From assembly GCA_029260535.1 (NCBI GenBank), contig JAJDDA010000035.1, forward strand, positions 1 through 48,173: 48,173 nucleotides of DNA, written 5' to 3'. The position numbers and the translations under genes were made by a program. This document shows, piece by piece, positions 37,072 to 44,718 of this stretch. Source of the stretch: Phycisphaerales bacterium. Lineage in GTDB: Bacteria; Planctomycetota; Phycisphaerae; Phycisphaerales; UBA1924. The notes beneath the pieces were generated by a model. That model did no database searches and was not told where the DNA came from. It saw nothing but the letters and a program-made list of their open reading frames with translations. How positions within the stretch are numbered: the first letter of the stretch is position 1; each line of letters begins with the position of its first letter.

Positions 37072-38521
37072 CGGCGAGTGGCGTGACTCTGCTCTGACGA
37101 GGCCATGCGTGGACCCCTCCACGGGCAGCGAGTTTGGGCAGGTAGCCATCGCGAACGACCGCGATATCGATGACGCGGTCTCGGCAGCTGCTAAGGCACA
37201 GCAGACTTGGCAGGACATGCCTGTCACTGCTCGAGCAGGCGCACTACGTCAAGCCGTCGAGAGGCTCCGTATAAGCTACGGGAGCGAAGGCGAGGCGACT
37301 CCTCTCAAGCAGCTAATTTCGCAAGAAGTGGGAAAGCGGCTGGAAGAAGCGGACATCGAAGTTGCTGAAACGGCGGATATGCTTGAGTTCTTCTGTGACA
37401 CCGCTCCAGAGACGCTCGCCGACGAACAACTCGATCTCAACAAGGAGCTCTGGCCGAACAAGCGAAGTCTTATCCGCCATGAACCTCTCGGCGTCGTTGC
37501 CTGCATCAAAGCATGGAACTATCCGATTGAGATACCGATCTGGACGCTCGGGGCAGCCCTCGTAGCAGGCAACACCGTCGTCTTCAAGCCCTCGGAGAAT
37601 GCAAGTCTATCTGGCATTGAACTGACGCAGCATCTACAGCAGTGCCTGCCACCGGGCGTATTGAACCTGATCAACGGGGCGGGCGATGTTGGTGCTAAAC
37701 TTGCAAGCCATAGGCGAATAAATTCCATCAGTTTCACGGGTAGTGCAAGCGTTGGGCGGGAACTCTCGGTGAAGGCAGCTGCAGAGGGGAAGCACATAAC
37801 GGTCGAGGCCAGCGGCAACGACGCCGCGTTGGTCCTGAGTGACTGCGATATCGAACTCGCCGCAAATGGGCTGGTGTGGGGCGCATTTTGTAACTCTGGG
37901 CAGGTGTGCGTTGGTGTCAAGCGTGTGTATGCCGTGTCATCGATAGCAGATGATCTGGTTCGTGCGATACAAGCGAAGACGGCCGCCTTACGCGCAGGCA
38001 TCGACTTCGGCCCCTTGATCTCGCGGGAACAAACCGTTGCTTTCCAAGCTTTCGTAGATCAGGCGATATCAGTTGGTGCCAAGCTCGTTGCCACTCCTGA
38101 CGGTGACATCCCCGAGAAAGGATTCTATGCCGCGCCTTGTGTGCTTGACGGCGTTCCCGACACTGCAATGCTGCTAACCGACGAATGTTTCGGACCTGTT
38201 CTCCCGATAGTCCGAGTGGCTGATGAGCGAGAGGGAATCGAGCGAGCCAACGCATCTCGGTACGGCCTTGGAGCGTCGGTCTGGACGCGAGACAATGATA
38301 ATGGTCGCCGAGTTGCGGAGCAGCTTAACGTGGGCATGGTCTGGCTAAATGACGTCAACGTGGCGTTCCCCCAAGCCCCTTGGGGGGGGCGAAAATTAAG
38401 CGGCCTCGGGACAGAGTTGTCCTATCTAGGAATTCGCGAATACACACAGCCAAAACACATCTGCATCGAGGAGAGCGCCGATGCTGATCGCGTTTGGTGG
38501 TATCCGTACGGCAGGGGCTAA
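37043..38521 (+). CDS. Aldehyde dehydrogenase family protein
   Basis: A 492-residue NAD(P)-dependent aldehyde dehydrogenase. The active-site residues are in place: Asn159 (AWNYPIEIP), general-base Glu255 (VEASGND) and nucleophile Cys289 (NSGQVCVGVKRV). The Rossmann signature SISFTGSASVG is complete, and the C-terminal APWGGRKLSGLGTE end fits. ATG 37043 is preceded by GGAAGAA; an ATG ten codons upstream is possible. It overlaps the preceding gene and ends two bases before the decarboxylase, so all three are probably one transcript. The aldehyde substrate is unknown; placement next to a decarboxylase suggests an amino-acid-derived one. Confidence 0.9.
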   Translation: MPGLGRNLIDGEWRDSALTRPCVDPSTGSEFGQVAIANDRDIDDAVSAAAKAQQTWQDMPVTARAGALRQAVERLRISYGSEGEATPLKQLISQEVGKRLEEADIEVAETADMLEFFCDTAPETLADEQLDLNKELWPNKRSLIRHEPLGVVACIKAWNYPIEIPIWTLGAALVAGNTVVFKPSENASLSGIELTQHLQQCLPPGVLNLINGAGDVGAKLASHRRINSISFTGSASVGRELSVKAAAEGKHITVEASGNDAALVLSDCDIELAANGLVWGAFCNSGQVCVGVKRVYAVSSIADDLVRAIQAKTAALRAGIDFGPLISREQTVAFQAFVDQAISVGAKLVATPDGDIPEKGFYAAPCVLDGVPDTAMLLTDECFGPVLPIVRVADEREGIERANASRYGLGASVWTRDNDNGRRVAEQLNVGMVWLNDVNVAFPQAPWGGRKLSGLGTELSYLGIREYTQPKHICIEESADADRVWWYPYGRG

Positions 38522-38523
38522 CC

Positions 38524-39066
38524 ATGTGGTATGCGACAACGCAGATAATTCTTACGTCGGGCTCGGCACAAGGTGGAACGGAGCTTAATGCGTTTGACAA
38601 CGGGCTTCGCGCGGCCTGCATCGCTGATTTCAATCTCCTTAAAGTAACGAGTATCACTCCTGCAGGGACCCCTGTTCTGCATCTAGGGACGAAAGCCGGG
38701 GAGGTGGACGGAAACGGCTTGCTTATCCCGGCCGTGTATGAAGTGAGTTTTGCGTCATCCCAACGCCCTGTAGTGGGCGTGGCCGTCGGTGTCGGCATTC
38801 CCTGTGAGTCTGAAGGACGAGCGGGCTTGATCTTCACGGCGATAACTGACGGTTGTGCGGAAGAAGCAGAGGATCTCGTAACCCAAATGGTCAACGAAGG
38901 AATGGCGCAGAAAGCGATCACGAATTATCGCGTGGAAGTTGCGGCAATTGACGCACGGTTCAAGGGGCGGCCGGCTTGTGCCGTCGCAGCAGCAGTGTTC
39001 TGTGACAGCACGGCGGCTAGTCTTTTTGCTGGCATGACGACGACAAGACGCAGAGCAACTCCCTAA
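38524..39066 (+). CDS. Pyruvoyl-dependent arginine decarboxylase-like protein
   Basis: A 180-residue member of the pyruvoyl-dependent arginine decarboxylase family, which converts arginine to agmatine with a self-made pyruvoyl group. The family signature SGSAQGGTELNAFDNGL and the self-cleavage region LLKVTSITPAGTPV (cleavage expected before the Ser) are present, as is VGVAVGVGIP. Such enzymes are usual in archaea and some bacteria. Start ATG two bases after the stop of the aldehyde dehydrogenase. Whether arginine or another amino acid is the substrate cannot be read from the sequence. Confidence 0.85.
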   Translation: MWYATTQIILTSGSAQGGTELNAFDNGLRAACIADFNLLKVTSITPAGTPVLHLGTKAGEVDGNGLLIPAVYEVSFASSQRPVVGVAVGVGIPCESEGRAGLIFTAITDGCAEEAEDLVTQMVNEGMAQKAITNYRVEVAAIDARFKGRPACAVAAAVFCDSTAASLFAGMTTTRRRATP

Positions 39067-39123
39067 GCGGGTAAGTCGGTCCGTTAACGATATACGTGCG
39101 ATGTGCAAGCCCGGTGTGGGGGG

Positions 39124-39275
39124 GATTCACCACAGCTTGAATCCGAATCCTCGCCGAGACCCCGCAAATGCAACCAAGCCATTGATTCATGATTGGTTGA
39201 GAGTCTGGGTTGTTGCCGATCATTGCCGATTCTTGTCAAACTTGAGGCGCGCCGTTGGAACTCAATTGGGAACTC
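39124..39275 (+). repeat. Direct repeat B: attachment-site-like element
   Basis: Second copy of the element at 24781-24941, same orientation, 14.3 kb away. Shared blocks: GATTCxCCAC, CTTGAATCCGxATCCTCGC, TTGTTGCCGATCxTTGCCGA and GGAACTCAxTTGGGAACTC. The 10-bp tandem repeats are reduced to two clear units. The tRNA-tail-like bases in front differ from copy A. Confidence 0.7.
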
Positions 39276-39414
39276 CGGTGGGGCGAGAAATGGACTACTT
39301 GCCCCCCTTGAGAAGATCCCACCTACATCCGGCCCCAGAGTATCCCAGAGGCTGAAACGGATTAATGGGAGCAGGACACACCGCCCGTACAGGGTTGCCA
39401 TATACTGCCAAATC

Positions 39415-40122
39415 TCAATCCTCCTGTTTGAAGTATCGATCCAGCTGATTGACACGAGCCAGCTCCCCGAACGCCTTGCTGTAATCCAGCAATGCAATCC
39501 TTAGGCACTCAAGATCCTTTCTGCACTCTTGGCTCTGTGCCTCGCTGAATTCGCTAGTGTCCGAGCAATCGTAAGGTATTATTGAGTGCCACTTCGTCAG
39601 GAACGGGCGAACCTCAACGTTGAGCATACGTATCGCGAGCAATTCCACCGGTGTGCCCGAACTACTCTGCGTCGGTGAAAAATTTTTTACGAGTTCCCGT
39701 GTCGACAAAAACAACTGATACAACGATTCAAGCGCATCCCGAAGTAACCCGCCATCTGGGTCAAGTGGTTGTGTTGATACACGTGTCATAGTGTCGACGA
39801 AGAATTTCCATGCCACTGTGCGATACTCAGAATTGACCACAAACACCATCTCTGAAAAATGCGGCACCGATACAGTCACGGTCTCTAGAACTAGAGCGGA
39901 TCGATGCTTTCTATGGTGATGAACTCCTGTCGCGACGACTGCTCCGGCGAGCCCTCCTAAGGATACAGCCAAATAGACGCCGTCTAATCCCGACACACTG
40001 AATACGAGCCATCCAATAACGGTGCCACTGCCATATCCGATAAAGGCCATCACGATCCACGATTTCTTGAGCCACTGCCAAGCCTGACGTATTTTTCTCC
40101 GGCTTGGAGTCATGGATTTCAT
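39415..40122 (-). CDS. Two-TM protein of an uncharacterised TIR-associated family (copy 2)
   Basis: A 235-residue protein with two membrane helices (about 22-44 and 47-67), a short beta stretch (VTVSVPHFSEMVFVV) and the family signature RTVAWKFFVDTMTRVSTQPL, ALESLYQLFLSTRELVK and LNVEVRPFLTKWHS. It aligns with copy 1 at 30246-31391 through residue 220 but lacks that protein's last 150 or so residues, so the 2TM plus signature is the core of the family. Third gene of a minus-strand set with a ThsB-like TIR and Nmad2, 48 bases after the latter. GGAG precedes the ATG. Effector role inferred. Confidence 0.75.
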   Translation of the reverse strand: MKSMTPSRRKIRQAWQWLKKSWIVMAFIGYGSGTVIGWLVFSVSGLDGVYLAVSLGGLAGAVVATGVHHHRKHRSALVLETVTVSVPHFSEMVFVVNSEYRTVAWKFFVDTMTRVSTQPLDPDGGLLRDALESLYQLFLSTRELVKNFSPTQSSSGTPVELLAIRMLNVEVRPFLTKWHSIIPYDCSDTSEFSEAQSQECRKDLECLRIALLDYSKAFGELARVNQLDRYFKQED

Positions 40123-40170
40123 GCCGCGCTACTCCATTTTATTGAATATTTGTGATCATTGGACCAGCTA

Positions 40171-40749
40171 CTACCAATCCATGGGCGAGCCGACACATCC
40201 GTGATGATCTTGAGTCAATATCCAATCAAGGAATCGTGCTTTCTTACTTTCCGCAAAGTTACAGCGATATCCACGCACAGCACACATACCGCGGAGATCT
40301 TCGGGGATCTCTGGTCCAGTACCGCCCCAATACCCAAACTCTCTACCTATTAGCACTCTAGAAACCTGGGTGTCATGTACAACATTTACAGGATTCGGCT
40401 TTCCATCGGGAAAACTGTGATGCGAAGCCGCCTGTAACCATTCGCCGGAGGGCACTTGCCGCCGGTAAATATTATCACCGTACGCTTGCTTGAGACTCCC
40501 ACAAAAACATGGGCGCTTGCGTCGGTATCGCATATCGACCCAATACTCGTCATAAGTAGTGGCCTCTTCGACCCGCATCCAGTACACCATACGCCATCGG
40601 TTGGGAACCCTTCCCGTCCCGATCACATAGTCACCTATTGATGCACCCTTCCTGATGCCCGGCTTACACGTTGCAAGCGTGCATACTCCGAAGAACGGAT
40701 TTGGCGCAAAACCGTAATCGCGTGCGACAACATATAGGTACATTCGCAT
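40171..40749 (-). CDS. Nmad2-family protein (nucleotide modification-associated domain 2)
   Basis: A 192-residue protein that I recognise as Nmad2 from its opening YLYVVARDYGFAPNPFFGVC, then LATCKPGIRKGASIGDYVIGTG, and FGYWGGTGPEIPEDLRG. The family is predicted to work on or bind modified nucleotides, since its relatives occur in DNA base-modification clusters; no biochemical role is proved to my knowledge. Its start follows the stop of the ThsB-like gene by one base, so it belongs to the same transcript. An in-frame ATG two codons later is the other possible start. Conserved cysteines C23 and C28 could bind metal. Confidence 0.82.
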   Translation of the reverse strand: MRMYLYVVARDYGFAPNPFFGVCTLATCKPGIRKGASIGDYVIGTGRVPNRWRMVYWMRVEEATTYDEYWVDMRYRRKRPCFCGSLKQAYGDNIYRRQVPSGEWLQAASHHSFPDGKPNPVNVVHDTQVSRVLIGREFGYWGGTGPEIPEDLRGMCAVRGYRCNFAESKKARFLDWILTQDHHGCVGSPMDW

Positions 40750-40750
40750 A

Positions 40751-41224
40751 TTAACAGTTGTAGCGATCTATTGCTCTAGGTGTTCGTGGTTGACCGTCCG
40801 GACTATCCCAATCATTGATCGCCCCGTCGATTGCACCAATGATTTTATCAGCCTGCCAGCCCACGATCGCGTCGGCGAGTTTATCGAGTTGCTCAGGAAT
40901 GTCGCAATCATTTGCGCCGTGATCCCAAACTCCAACAATCCGTTTTTCGAGTCCGTGTGCATACTCAATCTCCCAATTCACCCACTCGCTTTCATGAGTA
41001 TCTGGAGAAATGAGTACGACGAGCGCTCCCGCCCATTGTATCTTTGGTGCGAGAATCTGTTGCTTTATGTATTCTTCACTATGCGCATTGTTTGGATTCT
41101 CTTTGTTTACCGAGCTGTCACGAACATCGCGCCCATTATTACTCAGGAGATCCTTGAGAGAGTTGAGCCTGTCATCGTCTTCGTGAATGTGGCTTATGAA
41201 AATATTTCTCGTCTTATCACCCAT
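40751..41224 (-). CDS. ThsB-like TIR protein partnered with Nmad2
   Basis: A 157-residue single-domain TIR protein: RNIFISHIHEDDDRLNSLKDLL at the N-terminus, GALVVLISPDTHESEWVNWEIEYA with the catalytic-type glutamate after the W, and RIVGVWDHGANDCDIPEQL. The order and size are those of DUF1863/ThsB proteins. It is the first gene of the TIR-Nmad2-2TM set. ATG at 41224 has GAGGTG five bases upstream; the 15 codons before it have none. Likely role: NAD-cleaving signal producer or sensor. Confidence 0.85.
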   Translation of the reverse strand: MGDKTRNIFISHIHEDDDRLNSLKDLLSNNGRDVRDSSVNKENPNNAHSEEYIKQQILAPKIQWAGALVVLISPDTHESEWVNWEIEYAHGLEKRIVGVWDHGANDCDIPEQLDKLADAIVGWQADKIIGAIDGAINDWDSPDGQPRTPRAIDRYNC

Positions 41225-41382
41225 TCTGCACCTCTGTTGATGTCTGTGGCCGCATGGTTCCTCGTGCACATCCCGATAGATACTCTAGTATACCCAGTTC
41301 TAACACCTTCATTGGGACTTATGTAGCTCATAAGTTAGCCACCTTACCCCTGCATTGGGGATTACTTGAGGTGTGCTCCCAA

Positions 41383-41475
41383 ACCTGAACCATTCTCAGG
41401 CTGGTAGCTTAGGTGATGGGTCGCGAGGGGGATCTGTGCTTGGCACGGAAACGGAAGTCGAATCGCCATGTGAGT
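41383..41475 (+). pseudogene. 5' fragment of a second IS3-family element
   Basis: The stretch CCTGAACCATTCTCAGGCTGG followed by TGGGTCGCGAGGGGGAT matches, with changes, the leader of the IS at 34651-34710. It contains the first codons of an OrfA (MARKRKSNRH) from TTG at 41440 and then ends, with nothing of the transposase left. Confidence 0.5.
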
Positions 41476-41596
41476 GGGCACTACCAATGCTGGCGAATAT
41501 GCCGTGCAATCGGTGCAGGGGTGTAAATAATCGATCCACTCCCAGTAATAGCCTGGGGACGAATCCTAAAGTAGGGATCGTTCTTGCACAAGAACG

Positions 41597-41705
41597 CGGA
41601 TAGCACTACTCCAGATAATCCATATGCAACGACACGCCGTTCTAATTCACAGTATACTTGAACCATAATCTGGCTGCTATCAACGAATACCACCATCGAG
41701 AACGA
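41597..41705 (-). pseudogene. Possible third fragment of the 2TM family
   Basis: In the minus frame the residues NPILVSFSMVVFVDSS, then QVYCELERRVVAYGL resemble the segment around VSVPHFSEMVFVV...FFVDTMTRVSTQPL of copy 2. The frame has no membrane helices, no start and no downstream signature. The likeness is short and may be chance. Confidence 0.25.
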
Positions 41706-41713
41706 GACAAGAA

Positions 41714-42103
41714 TTGGATTCACAGTCTTCAGTTCGAGGACTTGGCATCGACCTAGTGCCCATTGAGACCATACGTCTTGCACTCCGCCGCGATCCCGAC
41801 GCTGCATTCGCGTGGTTGACCGAAGCAGAATTCGAAGCACTTGATGATCGGGCATCGCATGCCGAGGTGCTCGCAGGACGTGTGGCCGCCAAGGAAGCCG
41901 TAGTAAAGTCGCTGGGTTGCGGTTTCGATGACGAAGTTGCTTGGCAGGATGTAATCGTATCGGTCGATGATTCTGGAGCTCCAGTTGTGTTACTAGCTGG
42001 CGGCGCAGCGATCGTGGCGAAACGGAATGGCGTGCAACGGATACTCATTAGCATCACCCATGCTGGCGAGTTTGCGGCTGCGTCCGCATATGCGATGACC
42101 TAG
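41714..42103 (+). CDS. acpS: Holo-ACP synthase-type 4'-phosphopantetheinyl transferase
   Basis: A 129-residue AcpS-type enzyme, which moves 4'-phosphopantetheine from CoA to a carrier protein. The magnesium-binding aspartate is in GLGIDLVPIETI and the second motif is GRVAAKEAVVKSLG. The end RILISITHAGEFAAASAYA is typical. The annotated start is TTG at 41714, with only a weak AGACAAGAA upstream. It stands alone between the TIR set and the hypermodification operon; a carrier protein partner is not visible. It may be a second, accessory copy. Confidence 0.88.
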   Translation: MDSQSSVRGLGIDLVPIETIRLALRRDPDAAFAWLTEAEFEALDDRASHAEVLAGRVAAKEAVVKSLGCGFDDEVAWQDVIVSVDDSGAPVVLLAGGAAIVAKRNGVQRILISITHAGEFAAASAYAMT

Positions 42104-42104
42104 C

Positions 42105-42989
42105 TCACATGCCCAAGTAGCAGATTGTCCTAGCGTCCAGGTCGAGCTCAACCTTGCCACCCTGGTTCTCTTGGACTTGTTTCCAGACTTCGTAACCCAT
42201 CAATATCGTTCGTTCCCATTCACCAGTAGTGCATACCGCCACCTCAAATTTCGATACCGTAATGCGAATGGCCTTGAGTAGATCGTAGTCAAGTGATTTG
42301 ATCCCTTCGAGGGATTTGTGATTACACGCGTATGCAAACACAAGTGCTGAGATGCCCTCCTCTGTCACGATGGCACGTCCTCCGTCTTCAACTTCGTCGA
42401 CACGCGCATCGCTGCGCCTCTTCTTCCCGAGGTGCTTCCGTATAACTGGAGACCAACCGAGAACGGCAACGCAAGCTAAGTGGAACACATCGTGGAACTG
42501 GTACCCGTCCGGTGTGTGCGCGTTGTCCGTCAACGGGTCACCCATTTGATCTCCATCTACGAAAACTTTGGTCTTGACGATGCCACCTTCTTCAAAGCGA
42601 CGAAAGTCCGCGATAAACTTGCGCGGGAATCGCTCATCTTCCGAGAACTTGGAATCAAACGCGTGTGACTCGAACAGCGTTCCATCACTGCCTGCGGTTC
42701 CCCACCGCGCCCTGGTCTTGGACAGGTTGCGATTTGCCACCGTCTCCAGATCGAGGCCAAATTGCGTCGCAGTTTCAGCAACGTACCAAAGTATGTCGCC
42801 AAGCTCCTCTACGAGCCGCTCCGGGAATCGCTCATGTGCATCACCGTCACGGAGTTTCTTCTTGTATTCGTTGAGCAATTCGCCCACCTCTCCGGCGAGG
42901 CCAAGAATGGGCACCATCGCATCGGTACCCTCCGCGTGTGCCTTCTGAACCGTACCGTGCGCTTGCGTCTGATATTGGCTGAGTTGCAT
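42105..42989 (-). CDS. MazG-type nucleotide pyrophosphohydrolase with C-terminal extension
   Basis: A 294-residue protein. Residues about 1-100 are a MazG-like all-helical NTP pyrophosphatase with the ExxE...ExxD metal motif (GLAGEVGELLNEYKK and LVEELGDILWYVAE). Residues 110-290 are a second domain (DGYQFHDVFHLACVAVLGW, VTEEGISALVFAYA), which I recall as a MazG C-terminal domain found in base-modification clusters. It would hydrolyse a (d)NTP, either to clear the normal base or to supply the monophosphate. ATG 42989 has AGGAG; the stop of the kinase gene lies four bases upstream. Last gene of the operon. Confidence 0.85.
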   Translation of the reverse strand: MQLSQYQTQAHGTVQKAHAEGTDAMVPILGLAGEVGELLNEYKKKLRDGDAHERFPERLVEELGDILWYVAETATQFGLDLETVANRNLSKTRARWGTAGSDGTLFESHAFDSKFSEDERFPRKFIADFRRFEEGGIVKTKVFVDGDQMGDPLTDNAHTPDGYQFHDVFHLACVAVLGWSPVIRKHLGKKRRSDARVDEVEDGGRAIVTEEGISALVFAYACNHKSLEGIKSLDYDLLKAIRITVSKFEVAVCTTGEWERTILMGYEVWKQVQENQGGKVELDLDARTICYLGM

Positions 42990-42993
42990 TGGA

Positions 42994-44718
42994 TTACTCC
43001 TGTCGATTGGTGTACAGAGTGCCGGCGTCCCGTGCGGGATGACTAAGACGCCATTTTGAAATATGTTCATTCAGGCCCCATTTGGGCGGATACCACGGTT
43101 CGAGAAGTGCCCCCTTCGGTGATAAGCGCTGCTTGATGCGCGTCCTGCCCGAGATGCCGCTGACTTCCGGATGCTTGACTCGTGCATACTTGTCAACTTC
43201 GCAGAAGAGGTTCTGGCAATCAATCAACTGCAAGGGCCGCCCCCACAGCGAGTTGAAATTGAGTCCTAAGCGATCGAACTCAACCTCCTGACGGTCGGCC
43301 ATGAACCGGATGACCTCTGGCTCATTCAGCCCGCCGGTGTCGAGGAAACACTTCCGGATTCCGTCGATCGCCCCTGGGCCAGGCACCACGAACCCCAACT
43401 CCGGAAAATCCGTGAGCTCGCTGTAGTTCAGATCGGTAGTGTACTGGTACGCGAGAAAGTCTCCGATGCCGGGGTACGACTTGAGCAACTCGAAGGCGAT
43501 CTGCATTGAGCTGCAGTTAGTCAGACGATCGGGGAGATCGTCTGACAGCATCCTCTCAAGAAGCACCAGATGATTCCGGTGCTTCCTCTCGTGACCGAGC
43601 GAACCGCCACCTGACGGCATGATGTACGCGGCCGAGTAGATCGATTGACCCGACTGCATCGCGTGCGAGAGGACGGTATCGTATCGCTTGAACGAGAATT
43701 CCTCAGCAACCAAAGGACCGATTTCGCGTTCGAGAAGCTCCCATGTCTCAATTTTATTGAAAAGCTTGAAAAGCATAACACGGAAGAACACCTCCTCCAT
43801 TGAGGTTGGAAGATTGTCACCGTAGATGACCCGTCGTACCAGATACTGGCTAACCCGGTCCGACGCTCGGTACGCATTTGTGAACTTGTGTTCAGCGATG
43901 ATTGGATCGCAAGTCCAGGGAGGCGATGCGCCTTCAAGCCGCTTGAAGAATACACGCTGGCGTTCAGCTGCAAATCGCCAGTAGGTGTCGTATACCACGG
44001 ATGGTTTCAGTGGAAGAATACCGCCTTGAGAAGCTCGGCGCGTTCGAGTTTTGACTACAGCCAAGACATCTTGCTCACCGTGCTTCGGGCGTTCCAATTG
44101 AGCACGGCTTGGTATGGCGGCAACGATGTCTCCGACAACTCGATCAGGTTGAGCCGTATTTTCTCTAGACAACACTGTGTAAGTGCGGCCTTCACGTGCC
44201 GCAAGCCGGTCATACTCTGACGCAAGCTCGCGCCAATGAGTAATATCCACATTACAACCGGGGGATCGCGGTCTCCGAAGGAGAACAACGAGTGTTGGAT
44301 TGATGTGACGCCAGGCTGTGCGCTCGGCGTTGATCAAGGCGCGAAGCGTTCGGCGATCGCAACCCGCAGAGATCCCGTACACCCACGCAGACCACCAGAA
44401 TCGATCTAGGATTACTGTGGCGCCATCCCGAAAGGCGGGGGTGATCAAGCGCTCGATCGCGTCAAGATGCGCGGCGATGTGCAAAGCCTGCATCGCCAGA
44501 CAAGCGATCTCCGTAGATCGAACCCGTCCATCATCATGATGGACTTGGTACACCAGTTCTCCGACAGTACCAGGTTCCCGACCCGGAAAGGAAAATTCGA
44601 CAACGGACTCGCCACGCTTCCGGAAGTCGACGGCAAGGAGCTTGGCGATTGTTGTCTTTCCGACGCCATCGGGACCTTCGAGCACAATTAGACGTCCGTG
44701 TCCTTCGTCCGGACCCAT
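42994..44718 (-). CDS. Thymidylate kinase-like / 5-hmdU DNA kinase-like fusion
   Basis: A 574-residue two-domain protein. The N-terminal 210 residues are a thymidylate-kinase-like P-loop domain (IVLEGPDGVGKTTIAKLL, LDRFWWSAWVYG). The C-terminal part, from about residue 240, has YWRFAAERQRVFFKRLEG, IIAEHKFTNAYRASDRVSQYL and SGGGSLGHERKH, which I recognise as the helical domain formerly called alpha-glutamyl/putrescinyl-thymine pyrophosphorylase and now 5-hmdU DNA kinase. In phages these proteins phosphorylate 5-hydroxymethyluracil in DNA for hypermodification. TGATG overlap with the stop of the upstream gene; ATG 44718. Fused TMP-kinase plus HMUDK domain is striking. Confidence 0.82.
   Translation of the reverse strand: MGPDEGHGRLIVLEGPDGVGKTTIAKLLAVDFRKRGESVVEFSFPGREPGTVGELVYQVHHDDGRVRSTEIACLAMQALHIAAHLDAIERLITPAFRDGATVILDRFWWSAWVYGISAGCDRRTLRALINAERTAWRHINPTLVVLLRRPRSPGCNVDITHWRELASEYDRLAAREGRTYTVLSRENTAQPDRVVGDIVAAIPSRAQLERPKHGEQDVLAVVKTRTRRASQGGILPLKPSVVYDTYWRFAAERQRVFFKRLEGASPPWTCDPIIAEHKFTNAYRASDRVSQYLVRRVIYGDNLPTSMEEVFFRVMLFKLFNKIETWELLEREIGPLVAEEFSFKRYDTVLSHAMQSGQSIYSAAYIMPSGGGSLGHERKHRNHLVLLERMLSDDLPDRLTNCSSMQIAFELLKSYPGIGDFLAYQYTTDLNYSELTDFPELGFVVPGPGAIDGIRKCFLDTGGLNEPEVIRFMADRQEVEFDRLGLNFNSLWGRPLQLIDCQNLFCEVDKYARVKHPEVSGISGRTRIKQRLSPKGALLEPWYPPKWGLNEHISKWRLSHPARDAGTLYTNRQE

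Noticed and set aside
39017-39497. Minus-strand frames over repeat B, with similar residues to frames over repeat A
   Set aside because: The shared residues follow from the DNA repeat; frames have no start signals and are interrupted differently in the two copies.
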